NCBI GenBank assembly: GCA_934746645.1
Contig: CAKVFE010000001.1
Coordinates: 496,001 to 560,000 of the forward strand
Direction: 5' to 3'
Length of the DNA: 64,000 nucleotides
From: an uncultured Clostridia bacterium
Lineage (GTDB): Bacteria; Bacillota; Clostridia; Christensenellales; UBA1242
Shown here one piece after another: positions 14,394 through 24,002 of the stretch (within the stretch, counting starts at the first letter, position 1; the number at the start of each line of letters is the position of its first letter). The notes under the pieces are model-generated. The model had not been told where the DNA came from. It saw only the letters and a program-made list of their open reading frames with translations, and did no database searches. The translations under genes and the position numbers were made by a program.

Positions 14394-15548
14394 TTACAAC
14401 AAGGAGTTTTTGCTATCTAATGTGTCAACTGGGGACTTAATGTTAAGTTCTTTAAGTATAGTTGCACCGATATGATAGAAACCTTTTTGTGTGCCTAAGT
14501 TGGCAGGAGCAATACCTTTCTTATACATAATACAAGGTACATATTCTCTACTATGGTCAGTAGATGGAGTTGCTGGGTCACAGCCGTGGTCAGCAGTGAT
14601 AATCAACAAATCGTCATCTCTCATATCTTTTAAAAATTTTTCTAATGCAGTATCAGCTTCAGTCAAAGCTTTTGCATATCCGTCAATATCATTTCTATGT
14701 CCATATTTTGAGTCAAAGTCACAGAAATTTAACCAACACAATCCATCAAAATCTAATTGTTGTACTTCAAACAAAGATTTAATTTCGTTGGTGTTGCCAT
14801 TGCTTGGATACATTTTGTCTATATTTTGGTCATTAAACAAATCTTTAATTTTACCAATAGATATTGTATCTTTACCTGCATTTTGGATTATTTCAAACAA
14901 ATGATCCTTTGGTGGGTTTAATGAAAAATCTTTACGGTTTTCAGTACGAACATAATTTGGATATTCGCCAACAAATGGTCTAGCAATAATACGACTAATT
15001 GCGTCTTTACCACTCATTATTTCTCTAGCTTTTTCACTCATATTATATAGCTCTGATACAGAGAACTCGTCTTCGTGACAAGCTATTTGCAACACGCTAT
15101 CTGCTGATGTATACACGATAGGAGCGTGCTCGTTTCTATGTTGAACGCCATAATCTTTGATGACTTCTGTACCAGAATATGGTTTGTTGCACAAAATTTT
15201 GTCAACACCCCACGCTTTTTTAAGTTTGTTGATTATTTCATCACTAAAGCCATTTGGATATGTAGGGAAAGGAACTTTAGTCACAATACCCGCCATCTCC
15301 CAGTGTCCTGTAGTTGAATCTTTTCCGTTGGACATCTCTTGTAGTCTTGCTATTTTAGCAATATATTCTTTATTGTCGCCTTCTACCCCATCTATGTTGG
15401 TAAGTCCTAAACGAGTCAATGTTGGAATATGACAATACTCACCTGAAGCAACAGATCTAAATGTGTTGGAACCTTCATCGTGATATTTGTTTGCATCAGG
15501 TGCTTCGCCAATACCAAAACTATCAAATACTAATAAAAATATTCTCAT
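14394..15548 (-). CDS. deoB: Phosphopentomutase
   Basis: A 384-residue phosphopentomutase that interconverts (deoxy)ribose 1- and 5-phosphate in nucleoside salvage. Alkaline-phosphatase superfamily metal sites are visible: VFDSFGIGEAPD at the N terminus, HDEGSNTF, the nucleophile region STTGHWEMAG near residue 80, and TADHGCDP followed by DHSREYVP near the C terminus. Length is normal. The ATG overlaps the end of deoD by 4 bases (15545-15548), so the two enzymes are made together: DeoD releases deoxyribose 1-phosphate and DeoB converts it. A terminator follows. Confidence 0.97.
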   Translation of the reverse strand: MRIFLLVFDSFGIGEAPDANKYHDEGSNTFRSVASGEYCHIPTLTRLGLTNIDGVEGDNKEYIAKIARLQEMSNGKDSTTGHWEMAGIVTKVPFPTYPNGFSDEIINKLKKAWGVDKILCNKPYSGTEVIKDYGVQHRNEHAPIVYTSADSVLQIACHEDEFSVSELYNMSEKAREIMSGKDAISRIIARPFVGEYPNYVRTENRKDFSLNPPKDHLFEIIQNAGKDTISIGKIKDLFNDQNIDKMYPSNGNTNEIKSLFEVQQLDFDGLCWLNFCDFDSKYGHRNDIDGYAKALTEADTALEKFLKDMRDDDLLIITADHGCDPATPSTDHSREYVPCIMYKKGIAPANLGTQKGFYHIGATILKELNIKSPVDTLDSKNSLL

Positions 15549-16243
15549 TTAACCATCTCCAATGCTAATGTAATCATTTTGTTTAAAGACAACTCTCTTT
15601 CTTTAGAAGTCATCTCTTCTTTTGTTGTGATATTGTCACTTACAGTCAAAACAGCAATAGCGTTTTTCTTTGCGTCCATTGCGTTTTTGTATAGAGCCAT
15701 TGTTTCCATTTCTACGCCAAAGCAATCATATTGTTTCATAACATCTGCTTGGTATTTATCCCCATAAAATGAGTCTGTGCAATATATATTCCCAAAATGT
15801 GCAACTGCATTCATATCTTTAGCAGTTTTTTCAGCCAAACTTCTCAATTTTTCGCTAGCTTCAATCTGGTAGGTTTCGCCATTAAACATATTTAAATAAT
15901 TGGATCTAGAAATTGTTTTTACTGCTACTGCAACATCTCCCAATTTATAATCTTTATTAATTACGCCACAAGTACCAACTCTTATTATGTTTTCAACACC
16001 AAAGAAATTGAATAACTCGTAACTATAAATCCCCATACTTGCATTGCCCATACCTGAAGCCATAACAGTAACTTTTTTACCTTTATACTCTCCAGTATAT
16101 GCAGGTATGCCTCTAACCTCACTTATCAATTTAACATTTTGCAAAAAGTTGTTAGCTATATAAGTAGCTCTTCTTGGATCTCCCGGCATAATAACTGTTT
16201 TTGCAAAATCGCCAATATTGCCATTAATGTGTGCTGTTGCCAT
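15545..16243 (-). CDS. deoD: Purine-nucleoside phosphorylase, DeoD type
   Basis: A 232-residue purine-nucleoside phosphorylase splitting purine (deoxy)nucleosides with phosphate. MPGDPRRA gives the phosphate-binding loop, RVGTCG and VEMETMA the nucleoside site, and LTVSDN the catalytic Asp. Start ATG 16243 has TAGGAG 8 bases upstream; the nine extra codons in front of it are not part of the family. It is the first gene of the deoD-deoB operon with a promoter at 16274-16302. These are core metabolic genes and mark the right boundary of the defence region. Confidence 0.96.
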   Translation of the reverse strand: MATAHINGNIGDFAKTVIMPGDPRRATYIANNFLQNVKLISEVRGIPAYTGEYKGKKVTVMASGMGNASMGIYSYELFNFFGVENIIRVGTCGVINKDYKLGDVAVAVKTISRSNYLNMFNGETYQIEASEKLRSLAEKTAKDMNAVAHFGNIYCTDSFYGDKYQADVMKQYDCFGVEMETMALYKNAMDAKKNAIAVLTVSDNITTKEEMTSKERELSLNKMITLALEMVK

Positions 16244-16273
16244 ATCATTTCTCCTATTATTTACTCTCACTCA

Positions 16274-16302
16274 ATTATACTTTTTTAGCATATTTTCGTA
16301 AA
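16274..16302 (-). promoter_or_regulatory. Promoter of deoD-deoB
   Basis: -35 TTTACG (16297-16302), 17-bp spacer, -10 TATAAT (16274-16279), 31 bases before the deoD ATG. Confidence 0.65.
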
Positions 16303-16507
16303 GCAATTTTGATAAGTGTTGAGGATAGTCTATACTTACAAAACAATTTAACAAACGATGTACATCTGTAAGATGAGTATATAAAAAACAATCAAAAGAA
16401 ACCACTTTACTACAATGATTATTTTTACTCAAGCACAAGCATTTTAAACAAGTTGATTTTTGTAAAGTTTAAGTTTAATATATATGTAAAGAGCTTAGGA
16501 GTGATTT

Positions 16508-18427
16508 ATGGATGATAAACAATATTATGAAACAAAAATAATATTTCAAATACAGCTAAATAACATCATCAAAAATATACTTGAAACCTTTTTATATAAA
16601 AAAGAAAAAGCAGGTATGGCTGACTTCGATTTATTTAAAATGCTATATGAAAAATATTATGACTCATACATTAAAGTAACAAATGATTATGCTAAAGCAC
16701 AAAAATATTTTGATTATAAAACTTTTGAAAACACTTCTAGTGGATACAAAATGTTTTATGCTATGATACTTGCAGACGACTGGGACTTGGTAAAAGTAAA
16801 CCAATATGTAGAATTTAATGATACAAAAATATCTCTATTATGTTCTAGTAAAATGTATGAATATTGTTATGACGATATTATAAAAGGTTTTTCAAAAGAT
16901 ATAAGCGAATATGAAAGTAGATATTATACCAAAGACTCTAGCAAATATGTAGCCACAGCACTTAACTCATTAATAGTTATAAAAGGCTATACTATTGCAA
17001 AAGATTTAAGAATGATTGCTCGCTCTATTGAAGGTAAACTATTAACAGACTTCCCTGAAGAAGTTGTTGACCATTTACGCAATTTGAAAGGCTGGTCTTC
17101 GATTAGGATTCCTTTATACAAAAAGACAAACGAACAATCTTTATACAATGATATGTACAAGCCTAATGAAGTGGAAGATTTAATAGAAAAAATATGCAAA
17201 AGTGGTATTAACGAAAAATATCTTGATGGTACAACATATCTTCCTCATACACAAGATGTAATTGACAACCTTAATGGTGTTGGACTTTTAACTGATAATT
17301 GGGATAGAGTCTATGTATACAACAAAAAATGTTTGGAAGATGTGAAAAAAAATTCAATCAAAAAGACAGAAGGCGTTGCAAACAACCTAAGAGAAAAAGC
17401 TAGAAATATAATGGCAGATACAAAGTACTGCAATGACCAATTTTTTAACCAAATACGAGAATTAGAAGATAAGACACCTAATATCCAACTCACAGATGAA
17501 TATGGCCGTCTACATACTGTTTCCGAATTAGTAGTTGCCAACAGAAAACAACGCATAGCTGAGATAGAACAAAGAGAAACAGAAAATGCAGAAAAGTTAA
17601 AACAAGAAACTAAAGATAAAACTAATCAAAATTTGTCTGAAAAACACTCTAAAAAAGTAAAAGAACCAAAACAAAAGAAAAACAAAAATATCATAAACGA
17701 ATTGGACGATACTGGAATCGCTAACGACACAGAAATAAAAACCTCTAAACCTAAAAAGAAAACTAAAAAAATAAAATCTGAAAAATCTTTTGATGGTTCG
17801 GCTGTACTTGATGTGTTGAAAGCTATACTAATGATACCTGCTTATCCATTTATATTCTTATGGAAAGGGCTATGCTACATAGGTAAAGGTATATCCAAAT
17901 TATTTAGTAAATCATCTTCTAGTGATGTAATGCACGAGATATTAAAAGTAATAATTTATATAGTTGTTGTTGCTGGTGTCAGTGCTTTACTATTATGGCT
18001 AAAACATATAGGTGTATTTAGGTCAATAGAAGATTTCTTTAACAAAATTGTAAAAAAGGTTTTTGTGTTCCACAAAGTTGGTACTTGGTGGACAGCTGTA
18101 TACAATTTCTTCAACGGAATAGTAGAAAACAATTTTATTCTTTTAATTTTACTTATGATACCTGAGATACTTTCTATTGTGATTTGTTTTGTTGTCGAAC
18201 TTTTATGGACTTTAATAGCTGCCATTGGCGTCCTTGTATTAGAACTTTTATTGTACATAATAACCGGAATTATAATATACTCTCCTATTGTTGCTATGAT
18301 AGGTATGGGTACATTTGTCATAATTAAATATTGTAAAAATAGTGACAAAAATGCAGGCAATACAATAAGTATGATATTGTGTGTATTGATTAGCATAGCT
18401 GCAATAGTATTATACTTCTTCGTTTAA
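16508..18427 (+). CDS. Large membrane protein of unknown function
   Basis: A 639-residue protein I cannot assign. Residues 1-345 are soluble and helical with no known motif. Residues 350-435 form a highly charged, Lys-, Glu- and Thr-rich linker (several KKK clusters). The rest is membranous: an amphipathic segment near 440-460, then about four or five hydrophobic helices between 480 and 639 (for example ILKVIIYIVVVAGVSALLLW and a VVELLWTLIAAIGVLVLELL region). No signal peptide, so the soluble part should be cytoplasmic. ATG 16508 follows TAGGAGTG. It stands alone, with a terminator at 18478-18513. Confidence 0.8.
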   Translation: MDDKQYYETKIIFQIQLNNIIKNILETFLYKKEKAGMADFDLFKMLYEKYYDSYIKVTNDYAKAQKYFDYKTFENTSSGYKMFYAMILADDWDLVKVNQYVEFNDTKISLLCSSKMYEYCYDDIIKGFSKDISEYESRYYTKDSSKYVATALNSLIVIKGYTIAKDLRMIARSIEGKLLTDFPEEVVDHLRNLKGWSSIRIPLYKKTNEQSLYNDMYKPNEVEDLIEKICKSGINEKYLDGTTYLPHTQDVIDNLNGVGLLTDNWDRVYVYNKKCLEDVKKNSIKKTEGVANNLREKARNIMADTKYCNDQFFNQIRELEDKTPNIQLTDEYGRLHTVSELVVANRKQRIAEIEQRETENAEKLKQETKDKTNQNLSEKHSKKVKEPKQKKNKNIINELDDTGIANDTEIKTSKPKKKTKKIKSEKSFDGSAVLDVLKAILMIPAYPFIFLWKGLCYIGKGISKLFSKSSSSDVMHEILKVIIYIVVVAGVSALLLWLKHIGVFRSIEDFFNKIVKKVFVFHKVGTWWTAVYNFFNGIVENNFILLILLMIPEILSIVICFVVELLWTLIAAIGVLVLELLLYIITGIIIYSPIVAMIGMGTFVIIKYCKNSDKNAGNTISMILCVLISIAAIVLYFFV

Positions 18428-18477
18428 TACACATTATGTATCATTATAAAAAACATATATAAAACCAAAAATAATAA

Positions 18478-18513
18478 AAAGGCGTTGTTAAAATACATAA
18501 CAGCACCTTTTTT
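18478..18513 (+). terminator. Terminator of the 639-residue membrane protein gene
   Basis: AAAGGCGTTGTTA pairs imperfectly with TAACAGCACCTTT and is followed by T-rich sequence. Confidence 0.7.
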
Positions 18514-18618
18514 ATATTTACAATTTTTATAAATACTGATTATTTATTTTTTATTTTTATAAAACCAACTTTTAATAAATATTAATTATCAATTATTAAT
18601 TATCGATAACAAAATATT

Positions 18619-19563
18619 CTATATCACACTTAAAGAAATAAGTTTTATATTGTCTACCAATACCGAATTGACATCTTTAGATAAATCTGTAGACAAATAT
18701 TTTTTGTTGTCATCTGGCAACACAACTACACTATCTCCCTTTGCAAGCACCCCACCTAAAAAGTTAGCACCACTTGATATACCTACACCTATTGACAACT
18801 CCTTACACAATTTTTGTGCCATAGCTATTGCGTCTGTATCTCTAATAGGAATAATGCTATCTACAACACTTGTATCACATATTGGAGCTAAAAATTTATC
18901 AGCAAGTCCTTGTATTTTGTGATGACAATATGGTTTTCGCTTGGACAATATTCTAGACATATTGGGTTCTAAGCCAACGACTTTAATACCCAATTTTTCT
19001 TTCAGACATTTACCCACTCCAGTTAATGTTCCACCCGTACCTACACCACTAACAAAATTGGTTACATTCCTATCTACAATTTTTGCCAATATCTCTTTAC
19101 CAGTTATGTTGTAATGTGCATTAACATTGCTTATATTTTCAAACTGATGTGGGCAAAAATATCCCATTTTCTCATATTCTTTACATAGTTTAAATGCCGA
19201 GTCAAAATCTTTGGTTTCTATCAATTTTGCTCCATACATTTTTAAAAGTTGTTTTCTTTCTTCACTCATAGATTGTGGCAAAAATATAGTGGTTTCCAAC
19301 CCCAAAAGATTGGATATAGCACATATCGACAACCCCATATTGCCACTTGTCGCTTCACATACTTTGGTATTGCTATTTATCAGATTAAGTCGGATTGCGT
19401 CTTCAAATATTTGATATGCCACTCTATCTTTTATACTTCCAGTAAGGCTATACCACCCACATTGGGCATAAATATTTTTAATATCACCTTTATACTCTAC
19501 ACTTATTTTTACCATAGGTGAATTAACAACCAATCTTTTTATATTGTTTAAACTCTTTAACAT
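18619..19563 (-). CDS. Cysteine synthase family PLP-dependent enzyme
   Basis: A 314-residue fold-type II PLP enzyme of the CysK/CysM/cystathionine beta-synthase family. The PLP lysine lies in LTGSIKDRVA, the substrate loop is ATSGNMG (TSGNxG), and the phosphate loop GVGTGGTLTGVG follows; VGISSGANFLGG is the C-terminal PLP-ring contact. It probably makes cysteine from O-acetylserine and sulfide. Two deviations, SLTGSIK in place of the usual NPxxSVK and a short C terminus, leave room for another beta-replacement. Start ATG 19563 follows TAGGAG; 20 upstream codons lack a ribosome site. No cysE or sulfur transporter is adjacent. Confidence 0.85.
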   Translation of the reverse strand: MLKSLNNIKRLVVNSPMVKISVEYKGDIKNIYAQCGWYSLTGSIKDRVAYQIFEDAIRLNLINSNTKVCEATSGNMGLSICAISNLLGLETTIFLPQSMSEERKQLLKMYGAKLIETKDFDSAFKLCKEYEKMGYFCPHQFENISNVNAHYNITGKEILAKIVDRNVTNFVSGVGTGGTLTGVGKCLKEKLGIKVVGLEPNMSRILSKRKPYCHHKIQGLADKFLAPICDTSVVDSIIPIRDTDAIAMAQKLCKELSIGVGISSGANFLGGVLAKGDSVVVLPDDNKKYLSTDLSKDVNSVLVDNIKLISLSVI

Positions 19564-19686
19564 ACACACTCCTAATAATAAATGTATATGTACAAAACAA
19601 AAATTAATTGAAACAATCAACATATTAAAAACAATTAAAATATTGATTTAAAATAAAAAACATAATTAAAAATATCAAAAATAAAA

Positions 19687-19714
19687 ATAAAAAAAACAGG
19701 TTGTTACACCTGTT
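19687..19714 (-). terminator. Terminator of the 150-residue protein gene
   Basis: AACAGGT pairs with ACCTGTT around TGTTAC, followed on the minus strand by a long T-run; it begins 8 bases after the stop codon. Confidence 0.75.
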
Positions 19715-19721
19715 TTTATTA

Positions 19722-20174
19722 CTATTTGCTTAATCCTTTGCCTTCTTCGATAGCAAAATCTTCTACATTGTCAAAAGATTCTTCTTCATCAAATAGAGTG
19801 ATACTATATCCACAAGTTGTAGTTTTTTCAACATTGACTTGTTCGTCATCTTCAAAAGTATCCATCAATTTTTCAAATTGAGTTTTACCTGTTGCTTGTG
19901 TTAATGTTTCTGAACTAACTAACATAGCTTGGTTATTAAAACAAAATGCTCTTAGTACTGAAAATAGTGCATTGCCACTATCAAGGTCATCAGCATTAAA
20001 TCTTTTAAGTTCTACAGTAAACTCATTAGTATCATAAAAATAATCCATTACGCCTGAAGCATTTGCAGATTTTACCACACATTGATAATCAGCACCCGGT
20101 TTGATACGGTCATTGATTTCTGCTGTTTTTGTAAGTGTTGCTAAATATTGTTTGTTATTAATTGTAACTTTCAT
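19722..20174 (-). CDS. Hypothetical acidic protein
   Basis: A 150-residue acidic, soluble protein with no family I recognise. It starts MKVTINNKQYLATLTKTAEINDR, suggesting a beta-rich N-terminal half, and ends with an acidic tail (FDEEESFDNVEDFAIEEG). ATG 20174 has GGGGAG at good spacing, so it is likely a real gene. It lies 74 bases downstream of the deoxyribosyltransferase-like gene on the same strand and has its own terminator. Confidence 0.7.
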   Translation of the reverse strand: MKVTINNKQYLATLTKTAEINDRIKPGADYQCVVKSANASGVMDYFYDTNEFTVELKRFNADDLDSGNALFSVLRAFCFNNQAMLVSSETLTQATGKTQFEKLMDTFEDDEQVNVEKTTTCGYSITLFDEEESFDNVEDFAIEEGKGLSK

Positions 20175-20248
20175 AATATTCTCCCCTTTTATATCAACTT
20201 AAATTTACAACATTTTGATTTTTATTGTCTATTGTTTACAATACATTT

Positions 20249-20563
20249 TTAAATATTTTCCATATAATTAACTTTTTTATTGGTAGCCAACGCATAGGCT
20301 ATCTCAGACTTTGTGCTTTGTCCAATATATCCACCTTTATTGATAACAAATATTTCGTCTGCCATATCTATTTTGCGTTTGTGCATATCGTCAAGCATAG
20401 TTTTGACATCTTCTTGAAAGACTTCATTATCTCCAGAATGTTTAAACATACCTACCGAAATAACTATATTGCCTTCAAGTGTCAATCTTTTTTGTTCTCT
20501 CAAAAAGTCATCTTCAAACTTTGCGCTACCACACAATGTAATTACTTTATATTTGCCAACCAT
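20249..20563 (-). CDS. Nucleoside 2-deoxyribosyltransferase-like protein
   Basis: A 104-residue protein of the nucleoside 2-deoxyribosyltransferase / DUF4406 type. The N terminus VITLCGSAKFEDDFLREQKRL carries the xxCGS(A/T) nucleotide-binding strand and helix, and ADEIFVINKGGYIGQSTKSEIAYA is the C-terminal half with the conserved S/T-xxE-I-A-Y pattern. Such proteins transfer deoxyribose between bases or hydrolyse nucleoside monophosphates; the exact substrate is open. ATG 20563 follows AAGGAG. It is smaller than typical 2-deoxyribosyltransferases (about 150), close to the short DUF4406 group. Confidence 0.75.
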   Translation of the reverse strand: MVGKYKVITLCGSAKFEDDFLREQKRLTLEGNIVISVGMFKHSGDNEVFQEDVKTMLDDMHKRKIDMADEIFVINKGGYIGQSTKSEIAYALATNKKVNYMENI

Positions 20564-20728
20564 AAATTTCTCCTTGCATAATTATTATATCACACTATAA
20601 CTTATTAGTTAAAATAATTACGATTCAATTTATTATAATTTAAAGTGGTAGACAAAAGGAAAAATTAAATATAAAATTAGTACGCAACAAATAGATTAAC
20701 CCAAATTTAGATATTGCAAAGGAAAAAT

Positions 20729-22171
20729 ATGAAATTAAAAGACAATATAATATTTAGAAGCATTACTATACCTATATGTATTGCTTTATGTCTATTTTTT
20801 AGATTTATACCAGCTCCAAATGGTCTAACTCAAGACGCTATGGGAGTTATTGGTATATTTTTAGGGAGTCTTATATTATGGCTAACTATCGGGATAGATT
20901 GGCCTAGCTTATTATGTATTTTCTCACTAGTATTACTTGATAGTTTTAATGCAAAGACTATTTTTGCAGGAAGCTTTGGTAATGAAACTTTTATCTTTTT
21001 ATTGTTTACATTCATATGCACTTATTCATTATCAAAAACACCACTTATTAAACGAATTGCAATATGGTTTACAACCAACAAACTTGCAAAGAAAGGTGGC
21101 TGGTGGCTAGCTTGTATGTTTTGGACTAGTGTTTTATTGTTGGGATTATTTATATCTCCTTCAGTATTATTTGTAGTTGTGCTACCAATACTTAATGAAA
21201 TATTGGAAGTCTCACATATTGAAAAAGGCGAAAAAGTTGGTAAAATGCTACTCATGGGGCTTGGGTTTACTGTGTCAATATCTTCTGGTATGACACCTAT
21301 TGCTCATGTATTTCCAATACTCGCAATGAATGCTGCCAATATTTCTATAGGTTATGCTCAATATATGGCATTTGCCATACCTGTTGGAATACTTAGTTTT
21401 CTTGCTATGATACTTATGTTTAGAATCATACTTAAACCCGATATGTCCAAATTAAAAAATGTTGACATATCACAAATAAAAGAGACAATTCCACCATTTA
21501 ACAAAAAAGAAGCTATCAGTTTAATAGTGTTTGGATTAGTGCTTTTACTATGGATTGTTCCAAGTTTATTTAAGGACATTAATCCTCAATTTTATCAATT
21601 CTTTAACCAATACGGCACTGCTATGCCTGCAATCTTAGGCACTCTTATATTATGTATAATAAGAATAGATGGCAAAGCTTTAATAGACATTGGTGATGCT
21701 TTTAAAAATGGTATACCTTGGTCAAGTTTAATTATGTGTGCAAGCACTCTTATACTTGGAAGTGCAATGACTAATGATAGTGTTGGTCTAAAATCATTTT
21801 TACAGAGTAATTTATCCGGTTCACTAGCAAATATACCTGCAATACTTCTATTAATTGTTTTTGGTGTTTGGGCAATGCTACAAACCAATGTTTCTTCTAA
21901 TATGGTAACAGCTACATTAGTATCTGCTGTAGCAAGTTCAGTTATAGTATCCACTGGTGTATCTCTAAACTTAAATGCAGTCATATGTATTATTGGATGT
22001 TTAAGTGCATATGCATTTGCCACACCACCAAGTATGCCACATATAGCAATAGTTGCCGGCAATGAATATTGTGACACAAAAACAGTTTTAACCTATGGTT
22101 CATTACTTATGCTAATTAGCTTAATAATTGCTTTATGTGTTGGATATCCATTAGCAACACTTGTAATGTAA
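20729..22171 (+). CDS. SLC13 / DASS-family anion symporter
   Basis: A 480-residue membrane transporter of the divalent anion:sodium symporter family. About 11-12 hydrophobic helices are visible; the two repeated signature loops appear as SGMTPIAHVFP near 180-200 and TNVSSNMVTATL near 390-400, corresponding to the SNT-type substrate and sodium sites. Substrates in the family are dicarboxylates, citrate or sulfate. ATG 20729 is preferred over TTG 20714 because AAAGGA precedes it. A chorismate mutase gene follows after 10 bases, so the pair is one transcript; the link may concern a carboxylate related to aromatic metabolism, but that is inference. Confidence 0.85.
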   Translation: MKLKDNIIFRSITIPICIALCLFFRFIPAPNGLTQDAMGVIGIFLGSLILWLTIGIDWPSLLCIFSLVLLDSFNAKTIFAGSFGNETFIFLLFTFICTYSLSKTPLIKRIAIWFTTNKLAKKGGWWLACMFWTSVLLLGLFISPSVLFVVVLPILNEILEVSHIEKGEKVGKMLLMGLGFTVSISSGMTPIAHVFPILAMNAANISIGYAQYMAFAIPVGILSFLAMILMFRIILKPDMSKLKNVDISQIKETIPPFNKKEAISLIVFGLVLLLWIVPSLFKDINPQFYQFFNQYGTAMPAILGTLILCIIRIDGKALIDIGDAFKNGIPWSSLIMCASTLILGSAMTNDSVGLKSFLQSNLSGSLANIPAILLLIVFGVWAMLQTNVSSNMVTATLVSAVASSVIVSTGVSLNLNAVICIIGCLSAYAFATPPSMPHIAIVAGNEYCDTKTVLTYGSLLMLISLIIALCVGYPLATLVM

Positions 22172-22181
22172 GGAGAAAAAA

Positions 22182-22457
22182 ATGAAAGATTTAAAACAAT
22201 GCAGAGAACAACTAGACTCAATAGATAATGAAATAATTAAACTATTTAATAAAAGAATGTCTATAATTAAAGATGTAGCCATATACAAAAAGAAACATAA
22301 TTTACCAATTTTAGATGAAACAAGAGAAAAAATAATGTTGCAAAAAAATCTAGAAAAATTGGATAATACAGAACTTAAAGAATACTATAAATCTATACTT
22401 GAAACATATCTTGATGTAAGTAAAAAATATCAAATAGAAATAATAAATAAACAATAA
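22182..22457 (+). CDS. Chorismate mutase, AroQ type
   Basis: A 91-residue monofunctional AroQ-fold chorismate mutase, turning chorismate into prephenate for Phe/Tyr synthesis. The all-helical pattern is clear: QCREQLDSIDNEIIKLFNKRM with the first catalytic Arg, VAIYKKKH with the conserved K, and DETREKIML with the R-E pair, followed by a closing helix. No prephenate dehydratase or DAHP synthase domain is fused. ATG 22182 follows AAGGAG and the gene is coupled to the upstream SLC13 transporter. Confidence 0.9.
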   Translation: MKDLKQCREQLDSIDNEIIKLFNKRMSIIKDVAIYKKKHNLPILDETREKIMLQKNLEKLDNTELKEYYKSILETYLDVSKKYQIEIINKQ

Positions 22458-22615
22458 AAATTATAATTTTTATCTTCACTCGAATAAAAGTGGAGATTTT
22501 TTATTTGTTTGATAGCCCTATTATGTTTGGTATTTACAATTGTTATATTTTATGTTATTATTTATATAATAGAAATATGGTGTAACGCACCAACTTTAAA
22601 ATAGGGAGTTCGATT

Positions 22616-22942
22616 ATGAAAATAACATTGTATTTTAAGACTTTTAAGTTAGGAGAACTTACATTTGAAAACAACAAATATATTTATAATTCGGACTTAA
22701 ATGGCGAAGCTGAATGTAAAAAATATCCTTCACTACAATACTACAAATTGGAAAATTCCAAAAACAGAAGTAGTGACAAGCTTTACCCTGTTTTTGAAGA
22801 CTTTAAAACTCAAATTTTGAAGCGTCCTGACATTTTGACAGAAATTGGATATACCCAAAACGACAACGATTATAGTTTGCTTTACAAATACGGAAAAATA
22901 AAACAAAACGATTTTAAATATCACATTGTTTCGGAAGGTTAA
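22616..22942 (+). CDS. HipS-like protein (HipA N-terminal subdomain), split HipA locus 1
   Basis: A 108-residue protein corresponding to the N-terminal subdomain 1 of HipA kinases, made here as a separate polypeptide. LGELTFENNKYIYNSD matches the HipA N-terminal pattern (G-L plus F-Y), and a counterpart of exactly the same length (34861-35187) stands next to the second HipA-like kinase; both share LGxLxFExNKY and a C-terminal LxKY. In HipBST systems the equivalent HipS is the antitoxin for the kinase HipT. The ATG follows TAGGGAG, and a small GGTG/CACC hairpin lies just upstream. No HipB gene is adjacent. Confidence 0.65.
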   Translation: MKITLYFKTFKLGELTFENNKYIYNSDLNGEAECKKYPSLQYYKLENSKNRSSDKLYPVFEDFKTQILKRPDILTEIGYTQNDNDYSLLYKYGKIKQNDFKYHIVSEG

Positions 22943-22944
22943 TT

Positions 22945-23883
22945 ATGATAGATTTAAGAAAAGTCCCACACAAAATAGTTAGTGCCGAACCCGGTGGCTC
23001 ACTACAAAAATATTGGGTTGAAATTAAAGGTAAAAAATATATGTTTAAATCCAATTACCTATACCCTGATTGTGAAACTCGTACCAACTTTGGCGAAGTT
23101 TTGTATTCTAAATTAGGTAAAAAACTTGGATTTAATACCACACACGCCCAAATCGCTATTGGCGAAATTGGTGGCAAAGCTGTAACTGGTGTTTTGATTG
23201 ACAACTACCTAAGTTCAATAGATGTAGATACAATGTCTAGTAGCAGACTTAGTTGTATAGTTGCTGGTGATGAAGATATGTGCTTCTTAGGTAACTGCGC
23301 CAATGCTCACTTAGAAGAAGCTTTGACTTATGCTAAAAAAGAAGGTTTGCGTATGAACGCAACCGCAATGCGTGATGACCTACTTAAAATGGCTATTGCT
23401 GACTTCTTCCTAGGACAAGGTGATAGACATCAAGAAAACATTGAATACATTTTTGATAAATTTGGTGGTATGCGACTTGCTCCTTGCTTTGACAATGGTC
23501 ACTGCTTAGGACTTAGACTTCCAGATGTTGTTGCTGAAAAATTTAATAACGAAATCAAAGATGGAACTAGAAAAAATTACCTTGGTGACGATGTAATATA
23601 TACAATTTCTGATTATATGTTTACTACTGGTGCACAAAAATCAAAATTAAATATGTTTGACATTGCTAAGTTGTGCCCACACAACCGAGAGATAAAAAAA
23701 TTGGTAGTTGGAATGTTGCATTTAGATATTGGTAAAGAGATTGAAGAAATAGAAAAAGAATCTGGTATCAAACTAGAAGATAACTACAAAGAACTTGCAA
23801 CTTATATCTTTAATGCAAAGCGTGACGCATTTAAGTCTATGGTATCTATGAAAGATTTTGAAGACGAAGGTATGGGTAAATAA
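22945..23883 (+). CDS. HipA-like Ser/Thr kinase (HipT-like), split HipA locus 1
   Basis: A 312-residue HipA-fold kinase lacking the N-terminal subdomain. The Gly-rich loop appears as AEPGGSLQKYWV with K35 in YMFKSN, the catalytic loop is D160-R-H-Q-E-N165 in GQGDRHQENI, and CFDNG (D183) serves as the metal-binding DFG equivalent. HipA kinases phosphorylate aminoacyl-tRNA synthetases or related targets and halt growth. All catalytic residues are present, so it should be active. It starts 2 bases after the HipS-like gene, hence coupled, and is followed by a terminator at 23897-23927. Confidence 0.75.
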   Translation: MIDLRKVPHKIVSAEPGGSLQKYWVEIKGKKYMFKSNYLYPDCETRTNFGEVLYSKLGKKLGFNTTHAQIAIGEIGGKAVTGVLIDNYLSSIDVDTMSSSRLSCIVAGDEDMCFLGNCANAHLEEALTYAKKEGLRMNATAMRDDLLKMAIADFFLGQGDRHQENIEYIFDKFGGMRLAPCFDNGHCLGLRLPDVVAEKFNNEIKDGTRKNYLGDDVIYTISDYMFTTGAQKSKLNMFDIAKLCPHNREIKKLVVGMLHLDIGKEIEEIEKESGIKLEDNYKELATYIFNAKRDAFKSMVSMKDFEDEGMGK

Positions 23884-23896
23884 AATAATATAAAAA

Positions 23897-23927
23897 AAGG
23901 CTGAGTTAAAAATCTCAGTCTTTTTTT
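23897..23927 (+). terminator. Terminator of split HipA locus 1
   Basis: AAGGCTGAG pairs with CTCAGTCTT around TTAAAAAT, followed by seven T. Confidence 0.8.
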
Positions 23928-24002
23928 ATATATTATGTTAAATATTAAAGTTTAAATACAATACAAAAAAATAATATATAATATAAAAAATAAATGTTAA
24001 TA

